Positions 20,761 through 32,427 of a DNA stretch of 64,000 bases are shown here, piece after piece. The stretch's first letter is position 1, and each line of letters opens with the position of its first letter. Where the stretch lies: positions 167,751,758 through 167,815,757 of the forward strand of contig NC_134361.1 of the NCBI RefSeq assembly GCF_048569485.1, in the 5' to 3' direction. The notes beneath the pieces are model-generated. The model saw only the letters and a list, made by a program, of their open reading frames with translations, made no database searches and was not told the DNA's origin. Source of the DNA: Anomaloglossus baeobatrachus. Its lineage: Eukaryota > Chordata > Amphibia > Anura > Aromobatidae. Made by a program: the position numbers and the translations under genes.

Positions 20761-22780
20761 CCTTGCCTGTGTACCTGTGTAGACCATTGCCATGCATTAT
20801 GTCTTATGTATGTATTTGATGCCTATATAACCGTTTTCTTAACCTATCTCTTTTTTCTTTTAGAGATACTGATCACCTGCTCCACCGATCGGATCCCACC
20901 CATGCACCTTCTCCACTACTGGCACCTCCTCCTCACCAGGTAGCATCCTTACCCCATCACTATTCCCTCCCTTTCCAACAATTTCTTCCCCCCCCCCACA
21001 CGGTACACACTGGGGCACACGTGCTCTTCCAACACACAACATTACCATACATATACTACTTATCTTCTCTACATCCAAGCAAACCATTACATTTCTTTTA
21101 ACCTTGGCTTCATCATCCCTCATATATACACTTCTACCACAGTACTTTCTGCCTATACCATTTATATATCAGCACCACATATCAGCCACATCCCAACTTA
21201 TTGTCCATTTCAGCTATATACCAGCAGTATTCGCCAATCTATATCAGCTATACACTAACAGCTTCATATCAGTAATATATAGCTGTATACTCGTCCCATC
21301 CATGTTTCCAGTCGCCCTCTATAATCATATACAATCCTCCCTTTTACATTCTATATACTGACTCCACACCTACAGACCACACATACATTGTATACACAGT
21401 CATCCATAATGTGTTTCCCCACCACACATATCCTGGTTCCATGAATCTTAGCCGGTACATACCAGCACTATAACCACATTCAGGGACTTTAACCTCTCTA
21501 TCACATCCGGCCCCCTATGTGACATTATAAACACCCATATCCCCGTTCACAGCCTGTTACTCCCCTTACCCCGCCCCCCCTGTGACGCGACGCACACAAG
21601 CGTGCCGAGTCTAGTGACCCACACTGGCAGGGATCCTGTCCCTGGTAACCGCCCCCTCCGTGACATCCTGCGCGCATGCGCACTAAGGTGCTTGCAAACA
21701 GCACCTCTCCTGCTCCCCACTGACGTCGGACGCATGCGCAGTAGTAAGCCCACGTCATCACTGACGTCACGGGCGCCTGCGCTCCTGCCCCCATGATTCA
21801 CACCAGGAAGTAATGCCCTGGCTACAAATAGCTGCCGTTTCACAGACCCCCACTGCCATACGCCTGCTGCCAGCACCCCTGGGACCCTGTCCCCCTGCCT
21901 TTGTGCCCTGTAAGGTAAACACACTATCTATAATGCGCACCTCTACTTGCCTGGTCCCCACATGCATAGTTATGTGTACTAATGTATCCTGTCTTTCCAT
22001 AGGCACTTCCTCCATCCACCCACTCACCTTTCATGCCTCCTTGACTCTGGGTAGGTTTTTTAACCTCATACTGTCTACCGCGCTGTTATACTGTATATTG
22101 TTTATCTACATACAATGGCTAGCGTTGTTTATACATGCTACATTTAGTTTTACTCTTAGGCGCCTGACCACTAAGATAGCAGTTGCACTGTTTAATCTAC
22201 TGCCTCCTCCTGGTTCTGCCCGTCCGGTAACAAGTGCTATACATATATCTGTATTGCTAATACTGTATGTCCTGCATTGTCTACTATGTCACCCATCTCC
22301 GATGGTTCTGAACGGATTGGGTTCATCTTATGATTTCACTGCCTGCTGGCATCATCATTTGATCGAGTTATGTACCAGCGCGTACTTGCCGTTACTGTAC
22401 GTTCTGCTTGCCATTTTTCCCATGGTGCTTATTGTTGTTGTATCCCTCTCTCCATCCAGCAAGTTGTGCTTTGAGAGCAGAACGCCCTACCTGTGGTTTA
22501 CCCATTTGACGTCTAATCCGTCTATACCCGTCACTTCTTGATACACGTATGTGTGTATATATACTCCTTGTAAATATGTAAATATGTACATTATGTTCAC
22601 TCATTGGTGTGTATATAATCTTTATTATTTCTTTACAGGCAAGTCCTTGATAAAGGCCTTGTGAAGGCCGAAACGTTGGCTTGACTTTGTCTTTGCTTTT
22701 TCGGTAGTGGCATTCTCTTTCTGCTTGCATAATTATAATAAAAATCACTTTTTGCATTACCCTGTTGCAATTGATTGTGT
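20761..22780 (+). repeat. PLE2 3' region (non-coding)
   Basis: This follows the PLE2 stop. It includes a run of short open stretches without domains, a GC-rich segment near 21,560-21,900, and a hammerhead-like relic near its end, followed by A/T-rich sequence with AATAAAA at about 22,738. The position of the relic parallels that of the hammerhead in the PLE1 3' region. The exact 3' end is not determined. Confidence 0.55.
22638..22690 (+). ncRNA. Hammerhead-like relic in PLE2 3' region
   Basis: The order matches a hammerhead: TTGATAA in place of CUGANGA, a strong helix II GGCCTT/AAGGCC with loop GTG, a GAAAC box, GTT, and partial helix I pairing of GGCAAGTCC with GGCTTGACTT. Changes at core positions suggest it is not catalytic. 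As in PLE1, an extra A lies between the core and helix II. Confidence 0.5.
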
Positions 22781-23118
22781 GCTTGGGATTAATTTAACTG
22801 TTGTAACTACTTTCCCTTAAAGCACCTCCCCCATACCCGCAGTTGAGCCCAGCTCTACTCTGAACTTTGTGTATTATTTGAGCTTGTATTCTAATCATGT
22901 TTGTGCTTTCTTTTTAGACTGGAGACCAGAGTTTTACATGTTATTAGAGCAAACAGGCTAAAACAATGAAACAAGTAATCATCCCATTGTGATGAATGGG
23001 TATTGTATTTACCTAATGGTTGTTGTTTGTTTTATGTGTATGTTCAATCAGGACCACAATAGGCTTGTAAATGCCATCTCAGTATGATGGTCTCATAGTC
23101 CAAAGGTCAGATTTGGCC
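22781..23118. other. Unassigned stretch with an acceptor-like tract
   Basis: No gene or repeat is recognised. A pyrimidine-rich tract ending in tttttag at about 22,917 resembles a 3' splice site, but the downstream sequence is not clearly coding. Confidence 0.3.
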
Positions 23119-23755
23119 TTAGGGGTGCGTCACACAGCGAGATCGCTACCGAAATCGCTGCTACGTCACGGTTTTTGTGACGCAGCAGTGACCTCATTAG
23201 CGATCTCGCTGTGTGTTACACTGAGCAGCGATCTGGCCCCTGCTGTGAGATCGCTGCTCGTTACACACAGCCCTGGTTCGTTTTTTTTATTGTTGCTCTC
23301 CCGCTGTGACGCACAGATCGCTGTGTGTGACAGCGAGAAAGCGACAAAATGAAGCGAGCAGAGAGCAGGAGCTAGCGTCTGGCAGCTGCGGTAAGCTGTA
23401 ACCAGGGTAAACATCGAGTAACCAAGGTGATCACCCGATATTTACCTTCGTTAGCAGCCTCCGCCGCTCTCACGCTGCCAGTGCCAGCTCCCTGCTCTCT
23501 GCACATGTAGCTGCAGTACACATCGAGTTAATTAACCCGATGTGTACTGTAGCTAGGAGAGCAGGAAGCCAGCGCTAAGCAGTGTGCGCGGCTCCCTGCT
23601 CTCTGCACATGTAGCGACGTTATGATCGCTGCTGCTGTGTTTGACAGCTAAGCAGCGATCATAACAGCGACTTACAAGGTCGCTGCTACGTCACAGAAAA
23701 TGGTGACGTAACAGCAACGTTGTTGTCACTGTCGCTATGTGTGAACCCAGCCTTA
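23119..23755. mobile_element. MITE with TTA target duplication (Harbinger-like)
   Basis: The 631-bp body (23,122-23,752) is flanked by TTA on both sides. The ends GGGGTGCGTCACACAGCGA and TCGCTATGTGTGAACCCAGCC are imperfect inverted repeats. The interior is rich in repeated GCGATCGCTG-type palindromic motifs. A 3-bp TWA duplication fits PIF/Harbinger non-autonomous elements. No transposase is present. Confidence 0.8.
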
Positions 23756-24133
23756 AACTGAACTCAGGTAATGAGAGAAGGGATAGATCAGGATTATTAA
23801 TTAAGGTAATTCTAATGAATAGTGGAGACAGTGACATGTTAATACAGAAGTGAGATAGAATAGCTCAGTTGCTAGTAGTGTCTATTTCTAAAATGTAGAT
23901 AGTCAGAGGGAGGGCTCCTTCAGTTCTGCAGAGAAGATAAATGATTTGGATCTTCACATGTTATCAATAATTGTGCAAAAATTTGGGTGAAACAATTGAG
24001 TGACAAAGGTATTCCAGAACCTGCTGAAGTCATTGCTCAAGGAGCAGGCAATGAGCTGACAGTTATGAAACAAGACAAGTAGGAATACAGCCCAACTGAC
24101 AGATGAGTAATATGTGTATTTTTGTCCCTTTAG

Positions 24134-24320
24134 ATCAAAATCTGGAAATGTTGCATCATTGGCGCCACCATGTGCATGGTTCTACTTCCGTCAGAAGCCA
24201 AGCAACCTTCAGACCGAAAACAGAGAGACCAACCATGGAAAATGTGGCCTTATTGAAAACCAAACAGAATCTATGGCTTTACCTGGCTCAGCTGATGAAT
24301 ACGAGCCATTTTTGTATAAC
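24134..24320 (+). other. Candidate host exon after a splice-acceptor-like tract
   Basis: A tract tttttgtccctttag ends at about 24,133. The following frame reads SKSGNVASLAPPCAWFYF, then continues through ENQTESMALPGSADEYEPFL before entering a tandem repeat at about 24,321. Composition looks more protein-like than its surroundings, but I recognise no family and see no clear donor. It could equally be chance or an element fragment. Confidence 0.25.
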
Positions 24321-24601
24321 AAATGGCTGACTGGACATCTCACATTACTTTATAACCCCGCCCCCTGTACTATATCCCCACACCAAATGGCTGACTGGAC
24401 CTCTCACATTACTATATAACTCCGCCCCCTGTACTATATCCTTGCACCAAATGGCTGACTGGACCTCTCACAATACTGTGACCCCGCCCCTGTAATATGT
24501 CTCCGCCCTAAATTGTTGACAGGATCTATCAGTACTTTATGGTCCCGGCCCTGTAATATTGTCCAAGCCCCAAATGGCAGGCGGGGGCTCTCCCAATACT
24601 T
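24321..24601. repeat. About 64-bp tandem repeat, 4.5 units
   Basis: Units start aaatggctgactggacctct and contain an accccgccccctgtactatat segment, recurring at 24,321, 24,385, 24,449, about 24,510 and about 24,572, with divergence increasing rightward. The stretch 23,756-24,133 to its left holds nothing I recognise. Confidence 0.85.
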
Positions 24602-24731
24602 AAGCAGAGTTCGCAGCAGACTCTTTGGCTCTAGCACGGCCAGAAAACTCCACTACACTTCGCATTACTCCTGTGTAGCCATGCCCCCTTCCTTAGCGGT
24701 GTCCGCAGGGTTACGTCTAGTTCAGAGTTGA

Positions 24732-27410
24732 TTTTTTGTGGTCCTCAAAAAATCAACTCTGATCTAGCTGCTTCAGCAGTGAGCCGGCTATATCGGAGTT
24801 GTTTTTTGGAGACCTCATTTTATCCACTCTGATCTAGTCGGCTCACTACTGAAGTGTCTAGATCAGAGTCGGTTTTTTGTGGTCCTCATTTTTTCAACTC
24901 TATCTAGACGGTTCAGTGCTGAGGTGACTACATCAGAGTTGATTTCTTGAGGCCTTGCTGTAGTCACATGTTTTTGTTCACCTCATTTTATCCACTCCGT
25001 TCTAGCTGATTCACCAGTGAGGTGGCTAGATCAGAGTGGATTTTTTGATGATCTCTCTGATCTTTTCTCCATACAACACAGTTCAGTTTCTACAGCAGGG
25101 GATGGAATCAGATTTATAATTGTAATGATTTCATGTTTTTATTTATTAGATACTCAAACTGTTATATTTATTATTTTTTTCCAAAGGGAAAATTTTCATT
25201 TTCATTATTATTAAAACTTACATTTTATTATTGCTTTTTGCAATATAAATAATGACACACACCGCTGATTATTCAGTTTTGCTAGAATTTTAATTTTACT
25301 GTATGTCCACGAGTCGTGGCCGCAGGACTGACATTGAAAGAGTGGGCGGAGCCTCACAAGGAAAAACGGAACCGCGCAGCTGACAGTCTTCATAACTTAC
25401 CATATTGGATCAGAGTGGATTTTTTGATGATCTCTCTGATCTTTTCTCCATACAACACAGTTCAGTTTCTACAGCAGGGGATGGAATCAGATTTATAATT
25501 GTAATGATTTCATGTTTTTATTTATTAGATACTCAAACTGTTATATTTATTATTTTTTTCCAAAGGGAAAATTTTCATTTTCATTATTATTAAAACTTAC
25601 ATTTTATTATTGCTTTTTGCAATATAAATAATGACACACACCGCTGATTATTCAGTTTTGCTAGAATTTTAATTTTACTGTATGTCCACGAGTCGTGGCC
25701 ACAGCACTAACATTGAAAGAGTGGGCGGAGCCTCACAAGGAAAACCGTAAAAGCGCAGCTGACAGTCTTCATAACTTACAATGTTGGATCAGAGTGGATT
25801 TTTTGAGGATCTCCCTGTAGCCTTCATTCTGTACAGTTTCTTACTGAGATGACTGGAGTTTAGTTTTTCGAAGAGTGGGAGGAGCCTCACGGCGAAAAAT
25901 GTAAAAGAGCGCAGCCGAAAGTCCTCATAATATCCACATTGTATCGGAGTGGATATTTTGAGGACCTCAATTTAGCAACTACATTATGTACAGTTTGGTA
26001 CTGAGGTGATTATTTCGAAGAGTGGGAGGACCCTCAAAGCAAAAAACGTAACAGAGCGCAACCGAAAGTCCTCATAATATACACATTGTATCGGAGTGGA
26101 TATTTTGAGGACCTCATTTTAGCTACTCCGTTCTAGCTGCTTCAGTAGTGAGCCGTCTAGATCAGAGTGGATTTTTTGAGGACCTCATTTTAGCAACTAC
26201 ATTATGTACAGTTTGGTACTGAGGTGACTGGAATGAATTTTTTCGAAGAGTGGGAGGAGCCTCAAAGCAAAAAACGTAACAGAGCGCAGCCGAAAGTCCT
26301 CATAATATACACATTGTATCGGAGTGGATATTTTGAGGACCTCATTTTAGCCACTCCGTTCTAGCTGATTCAGTAGTGAGCCGTCTACATCAGAGTGGAT
26401 TTTTTGAGGACCTCATTTTAGCCACTCCGTTCTAGCTGCTTCAGTAGTGAGCCGTCTAGATCAGAGTGGATTTTTTGAGGACCTCATTTTAGCAACTACA
26501 TCATGTACAGTTTGGTACTGAGGTGACTGGAATGGATTTTTTCGAAGAGTGGGAGGAGCCTCAGAGCAAAAAAACGTAACAGAGCGCAGCCGAAAGTCCT
26601 CATAATATACACATTGTTTCGGAGTGGATATTTTGAGGACCTCATTTTAGCCACTCCGTTCTAGCTGATTCAGTAGTGAGCCGTCTACATCAGAGTGGAT
26701 TTTTTGAGGACCTCATTTTAGCCACTCTGTTCTAGCTGCTTCAGTAGTGAGCCGTGTAGATCAGAGTGGATTTTTTGAGGACCTCATTTTAGCAACTACA
26801 TAATGTACAGTTTGGTACTGAGGTGACTGGAATGAATTTTTTCGAAGAGTGGGAGGAGCCTCAAAGCAAAAAACGTAACAGAGCGCAGCCGAAAGTCCTC
26901 ATAATATACACATTGTATCGGAGTGGATATTTTGAGGACCTCATTTTAGCCACTCCGTTCTAGCTGATTTAGTAGTGAGCCGTCTAGATCAGAGTGGATT
27001 TTTTGAGGACCTCATTTTAGCAACTACATTATGTACAGTTTGGTACTGAGGTGACTGGAATGGATTTTTTCGAAGAGTGGGAGGAGCCTCAAAGCAAAAC
27101 ATGTAACACAGCGCAGCCGAAAATGCTCATAATATACACATTGTATCGGAGTGGATTTTTTGAGGACGTCATCATAGCCTCCACTATGGACAGGTCGGAG
27201 CTGAGGTGACTAGAATGGATGGTTTTCTGAAGATTGTGCGGAGCCTCACAGGGAGAAGCGTAACAAAGCGCAGCAGAGTCGTCACAATCTACAATATTGG
27301 ATTGTAGTTGCTTTTTGAGAACCTCATTTTAGCAACTCCATTCTAGATGATTCACTAGTGAGCTGTCTAGATTGGAGTGGATTTTTTGATGATCTCCCTG
27401 TAGCCTCCAC
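24732..27410. repeat. Degenerate higher-order tandem array (agtggattttttgaggacctc family)
   Basis: Short modules such as gatcagagtggattttttga, cactccgttctagctg and gaagagtgggaggagcctca recur across 2.7 kb. A 379-bp module is duplicated at 25,029-25,407 and 25,408-25,786. Further right, a composite of about 220-300 bp recurs, with landmark tatgtacagtttggtactg at about 25,985, 26,205, 26,505, 26,805 and 27,030. Related modules reappear near 39,565-40,100 and 50,975, so the family brackets later insertions. Confidence 0.85.
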
Positions 27411-28010
27411 CAGGGGCATACCACCAATAGAGGCAGGCCACTTCACCGCTATAAGGCCCGTGAGTCACTGGGGCCCGATGCCAGCGCTGGCATCGACCCC
27501 ACCCTCCCGCGGGCCCCCTGCCGAGGATCACACTTTCATTTATATCGGCATCACAGATGCCAATATAATTGAAAGGAATGATGAGAGAAGGAGCAGAACA
27601 GTCCCTTTCTCATCATTCTCCCGCTGTGTATCTGTGATACTCTGATGTGTCAGCACTAGAGATGAGCGATGTTTGAGGTTCGCCAATTTCATATTCGAGT
27701 GATTTTGGGGGATGTTCGAGTCGTTCGACGAACTCGAACGATTTGCTAAAAGTTCGGTAGTTCGAGTTACATTCGAGAACGGTTCGATCACCAAAAACGT
27801 GGCTTTTCACAGTAAGGCAATGTGCGCACGTTGCTATCTGCATGCGTCCTGCGTCCCCAGTACAATGCCTCTCTCTTTCCTACTCACCGATCACGGGCAC
27901 CTCGCTGCACGGCTTTCACAAATCTCCAGCGACATTTCCTCATTTGAAAATGGCTACCGCTTCATTATTCAATTAGTTATTCCGTGCGTTCCCCGCCCAC
28001 CGGCGCCCAT

Positions 28011-28078
28011 GATTGGTTGCAGTCGGACACGACCCCACGATGAGTGACAGCTGTCTCACTGCAACCAATCACATCATG
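28011..28078. repeat. Inverted repeat around attggttgcagt
   Basis: ATGATTGGTTGCAGT near 28,011 pairs with ACTGCAACCAATCACATCAT near 28,058. The remainder of 28,080-28,610 is non-coding hAT interior with an A-run and a CCCCCCC run. Confidence 0.7.
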
Positions 28079-28644
28079 CAGTAAAATAAATAAGTAAATA
28101 ATGAAAAAAAAAAAAAAAATGCGGCCCCCCCCATATTTGATACCAGCCTGGATAAAGCCACACGGCTGGAGGCTGGTATTGTCAGGATGGAGAGTGCCAC
28201 ATTATGGGGAGCCCACCACCCTACCAATATCACACAGCAGCCGCCCGGAATTGCTGCATCCGTTAGATGCGGCAGTCCCGGGACTCTACCCAGCTCATCC
28301 CGAATTGCCCTGGTGCGGTGGCAATTGGGGTGATAATGAGTTAATCATGGCAGGCGTCTCCCCAAGACACCTTCCATGATTAACCTGTAAGTGAAAGTAA
28401 AGAAACACACACAACGAAAAATCCTTTATTTGGAATAAAAGACAAAAAAACACCTAATTTACCTCTTTATTAATCCCCAACCAACAATCCAGGTCCGAAG
28501 TAATCCACACGACACTGTCAGCTCTGCTACATGAAGATCACAGGGAGCACCGTAGAACACGATCGCTGTGAATCACGCTGTCACCGGAGGCTTCAGTCTG
28601 CAATGCAGACATCAAGATTACCAAATCTGCCTGTGTTTCTCATT

Positions 28645-28718
28645 AGAGCCAGTGGCTCAATGGTTAGAGCGCTCGCCTAAGAAGCATTAGTTTATGAGTT
28701 CAAGTCCAAGCTGTCCCG
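28645..28718 (+). other. tRNA-derived SINE head, copy 1
   Basis: The A-box-like tggctcaatggttagag and B-box-like gagttcaagtcc are correctly spaced for a tRNA-derived pol III promoter. The D-arm GCTC/GAGC pairs. The loop ctaagaa suggests a Leu-type anticodon (AAG), but the anticodon stem is weak. There is no complete tRNA acceptor pairing, so this is a SINE or tRNA relic rather than a tRNA gene. Confidence 0.6.
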
Positions 28719-28879
28719 GTAAAAAATTTAATTTATTTTAAATAATTATTATTTATTTATAATTATAATTTAATTTAATTATGCCTTGAATGGAGGTTGA
28801 TGGGGGTTGTAGTGCCTACGTTGATGATGGTGGTGGTGGTAGTGCCTGCGGTGATGAGTGCGGTACTGCTGGTGTTTGC

Positions 28880-29036
28880 CCGCCCATCAGCCCATCTGTC
28901 CGCCCATCCATCCATCCATCTATCAATCCATCCACCCGCCCATACATCCATCCGCCCGCCCATTCATCCATCCGCCCGCCCATTCATCCATCCGCCTGCC
29001 CATCCATCCGCCCGCCCATCCATCCATCCATCCTTG
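28880..29036. repeat. (CCATCCATCCGCCCGCCCATT)-type minisatellite
   Basis: Tandem CCATC/CGCCC modules, open in several frames because they lack stops; not coding. Confidence 0.9.
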
Positions 29037-29112
29037 CAGCTGAACAATCTGCTTCTAGATTCTATACTGCAGTATAGAGCTAAAGATTACCAAATCTGCC
29101 CATGTTTCTTAT

Positions 29113-29188
29113 TAGAGCCAGTGGCTCGATGGTTAGAGCTCTCGCCTGAGAAGCATTAGTTCACAATTTCAAATCCCGGCCGTCCCGG
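29113..29188 (+). other. tRNA-derived SINE head, copy 2
   Basis: Second copy of the unit, with A-box-like tggctcgatggttagag and a more decayed B-box tttcaaatccc. Confidence 0.55.
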
Positions 29189-29329
29189 TAAAGAATTTAA
29201 TTATAATTATTATTTATTTATAATTATAATTTAATTTAATTATGCACTGAGGGGAAGAGCCGGACATCAGCTGTGAGCCGCGGGACACACCTCTAAAATT
29301 GGAGCAGTTCACGGAATGAGGCTGCATTG

Positions 29330-29416
29330 CTCTCTTCTCTCTCTCCCTCTCTTTCTTTCTCTCTCTCTCCCTCTCTTTCTTTCTCTCTCCTCTCTTTTTC
29401 TCTCTCTCTTTTTATC

Positions 29417-29447
<31 letters not shown>

Positions 29448-29778
29448 TTTTCTCAGTCTTTTTTTTTCTCTTTTTCCCTCTCTCTCTCTCTTTCTCTCTC
29501 CTCTCTCTTTTTCTCTCTTTCTCGCTCTCTTTCTCTCTCTTTCTTTTTCTCTCTCTTTTTCTCAGTCTTTTTTTTCTCTTTTTCCCTCTCTCTCTCTCTT
29601 TTTCTGTCTCTCTATTTCTCTCTTTATTTTTCTCTCTCCTCCCTCTCTCTCCTGTCTCTTTTTCTCTCTTTCTCTCTCTTTTTCTCTCTCTCTTTTTCTC
29701 AGTCTCTCTTTTTCCCTCTCTATCTCCTCTCTCTTTTTCTCAGTCTCTCTTTTTCTCTTTTTCCCTCTCTCTCTCTCC
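29330..29778. repeat. CT-rich microsatellite, left of the LINE
   Basis: Almost pure pyrimidine on the plus strand (ctctctttttctctctc modules). The same kind of tract resumes at 32,311 on the other side of the LINE. Confidence 0.95.
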
Positions 29779-32310
29779 ACTCAAATTCAAATATGCTTTA
29801 TCGGCAGGACCAAAATACAATTAGTGTTGCCAAAGCAAGAGAAATACAGTAAGTAGGGTGAGAGGGGATCAGGGTTATGGGGAGTTGGGGGCACAATTTG
29901 GGCTCTGAAAGTCCATTTAGGGGCCTTATGTTCCCCTCAGCTTATGACATGTGGTGACATATTGGGCGGCGATCTCCACCATTGATTCCTCTTTCCCCAG
30001 TAGGATGCAGAGTTTCATCTCCTCGTCCATGGATGGAAAGTCCGGGGTATGAGTGGTAAGTTTCTGGAAGTGGGAGGCCCTCACTGCTGAGTATTTGTCG
30101 CAGTGCAGCAGGAAGTGTGTCTCGTCCTCCAGAGCCCCCTGCTGACAGTGCTGGCACAGTCTGTTCTCCCGCGGCTTGTATGTCTGTCGGTGGCGCCCTG
30201 TTCCACCTCTAGGCTGTGGGCACTCAGTCTGTACAAGCTCAGGGTCTGCCTGTCTTTGGGGTGGCGTAAACTTTCCAGATATGGGGCCAGAGTGTAGTCC
30301 CTCTGCAGTGACCGGTAGATGGTGAGTTTCTGGGAGTTCTCTAATTCACTCTTCCAGTCCTCTATGTATTGCATCTTGCGGTTGTCTGAGATCTCTTTTA
30401 TTTGGGCTTTTGTCAGGGTGTGTTGCTGACTTTGGTTGTACTGGCTGCCGGGGTGCCTGGCTTGCTCTGGGCTCTGGCTCAGCAGGGCTTTATGATGGTA
30501 GGAGCTGGGGTTGCTGTTCTGTATGTGCACCTGGTGCGATAGCGCCCTCTTGTGTATACTGAGCCATAAGGGGAATCGGCCCAGCTCTGCCCTACAGGCT
30601 ATGTTTGAGGTGCTGCGATTGACTTGGATGCGATATTTACAGAACTCCATGTGGAAGACTTCGGTTGGGCTGGAATCCCACTTTGTGTGGTCTGGGTAGG
30701 TCACTGGGCCCCATACCTCGCTGCCATACAGCAGTATAGGGGTGATGACGCTGTCAAATATCTTGAGCCAGACTCTCACAGGTGGTTCGAGGTGGTTGTC
30801 TTCTGATGGCGTAGAAGGTTCTGCTGCTTGCTTGAGGTTCCCGTTATTGCTTAGCTCCAGACCGAGGTAGGTATAGCTGCTGGTTTTCTCCAGTGTGGAG
30901 CCATTTAATGTGAAGGAGGGAGTGTTTATTTTTATTCTGGTTCCTGTTCTGAAACACCATGACTTTGGTCTTCTTTTGGTTGATGGGAAGCGCCCATGTG
31001 GTGCTGAAGGTTTTCAGTACTGCCAGGTTATCTTGGAGGCCTCTTTCAGTTCGGGAGAGTAGCAGGAGGTCATCTGCGTACAGCAGAATCTTCACCTCTC
31101 GGTCATGCAGACTGACACCTGGAGTGGGGGAGGACTCTAGAGATGCTGCTAGTCCATTTATATAGATGTTGAATATGGGTGTGCTCAGGCCGCAGCCCTG
31201 TCTGACCCCACGGCCCTGTCGGAAGAAGGCCGTCCTCTTCCTGTTCACCTTCACGCTGCACCGGTTCTCAGTGTATGAGCTCTTGATCACGTCGTAAGTT
31301 CTGCCACCTATTCCGCTCTCCAGAAGTTTCAGGAACAGGCCTGGATGCCACACTGAGTCAAATGCCTTTTTGAAGTCCACGAAACATGCAAATATTTTCC
31401 CCTGTTTTTAGCCATGGACGTGGGTCTTGACGAGGCTTTGCAGGGTGTAGATGTGATCGGTGGTGTGGTGGTTTGGCATGAACCCAGGTTGGCTTCTGCT
31501 GAGGATGTCACCCTGGGTGAGGAAGGCGATAATCCTTTTTATTAAGGATGCTGTTAAACAGTTTTCCCAGAATGCTGTTGACACAGATCCCTCTGTAGTT
31601 TGCTGGATCATATCGTTCTCCATTCTTGTAGATGGGCGTTATCAGACCTTGATTCCAGCTTTGAGGGAAGTATCCGGCACTCAGGACGTGGGTGAATAGT
31701 TTTGCCAGTGCTGCATGAATGTCTGGGGAACTGTATTTGATCATCTCAGGCAGGATGCCGTCACTGCCCGCGGTCCTCTTACATTTTAGTAGTTTGATTC
31801 TGTCTTTTATTTCCAGCACATTGATTGGTATGTCCAGAGGATTTTGAAAGTCCTTGATTGTCTCCTCCATGTCCCTCAATTTAGTCATAAGATGCTCTTG
31901 TTCTGGAGTTAGGTCTTCTTCTGGGATATTCTTGTAGAGGCCCTTGAAGTAGCTGTGCCAGATGTTGCCATTTTGAATGCGGAGGTTGCTTTGCTTGGGA
32001 TTTGTACCGATATGGCTCCATGTCTCCCAGAATGAGTTGTCCAGGAGGGAGTCTTCGAGCTGCTGCAGTTTGTGGGAGATGTGCTTTTGTTTTTTCTCCT
32101 TGAGGGTTCGCTTGTATTGCCTCTGTAGGGTGTCATGGACCGCTCTTAGCTCCTTGTTGTCGGGGTCTCTGTGTTTTTGATTTGAGGCTACCCTTAGGGA
32201 GTTGCGTAGTGCCTTGCATTCTTTGTCAAACCATTTTTGGCCTTGTTTATTTGTAGGTCTCTTGGAGTTGGTCCTTCTGAAGTCTGCTAGCTCTGCCATG
32301 GTATATAGGC
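29779..32310 (-). mobile_element. 5'-truncated LINE retrotransposon
   Basis: A non-LTR retrotransposon on the minus strand, bounded by CT microsatellite on both sides. The 3' end is near 29,785, with the plus strand reading atatgctttatcggcaggac. No apurinic endonuclease or ORF1 is present, because the copy starts just upstream of the RT. The 3' sequence and organisation suggest the L1/Tx1- or I-like branch; the clade is not resolved. Confidence 0.85.
30081..32299 (-). pseudogene. LINE ORF2 remnant: reverse transcriptase and C-terminal domain
   Basis: The upstream segment (32,299-31,508) has a QKWFDKECKALRNSLR region, then GSDGILPEMIKY and LITPIYKNGERYDPANYRGI, the fingers of a LINE RT. The middle segment (31,380-30,844) has MDFKKAFDSVWH (motif A), RQGRGVRQGCGLSTPIFNIY (motif B) and LLYADDLLLLS (motif C YADD). 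The last segment (30,779-30,081) has LLYGSEVWGPV and a Cys/His-containing C-terminus. The three segments lie in different frames, so at least two frame changes have accumulated. The RT catalytic Asp residues remain. Confidence 0.88.
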
Positions 32311-32427
32311 CTTCTCTCTCTCTCCTCTCTCTCTTCTCTCTCTCCCCCTCTTTCTTCTCTCTCTCCCTCTCTTCTCTTTTTTCTCTCTATTTTTTTCTCT
32401 TTTCTCTCTCTTCTTTCTCTCTCTCAG
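32311..32427. repeat. CT-rich microsatellite, right of the LINE
   Basis: Same pyrimidine repeat as 29,330-29,778, consistent with one tract split by the LINE. The stretch 32,430-32,860 is non-coding hAT interior. Confidence 0.92.

Larger units (their letters stand above)
28615..29250 (+). repeat. Direct duplication containing tRNA-like SINE units
   Basis: The segment beginning agattaccaaatctgcc at 28,615 recurs at 29,084 (offset 469 bp). Each copy continues through a tRNA-like domain into an A/T-rich tail of ttataattataatttaattt type. Confidence 0.85.

Noticed and set aside
21813-22541. 242-codon plus-strand frame in the PLE2 3' region
   Set aside because: Lies between the PLE2 stop and its ribozyme relic; composition is pyrimidine-rich and no domain is recognised.
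28645-28718. Functional tRNA gene
   Set aside because: Anticodon stem is weak, acceptor pairing is missing and the unit is duplicated with a SINE-type tail.
28790-29159. Pro/Ser/His/Ile-rich frames
   Set aside because: Translation of the CCATCC/CGCCC minisatellite.
29316-29852. Ser/Leu/Phe-rich 178-codon frame
   Set aside because: Translation of a CT microsatellite.
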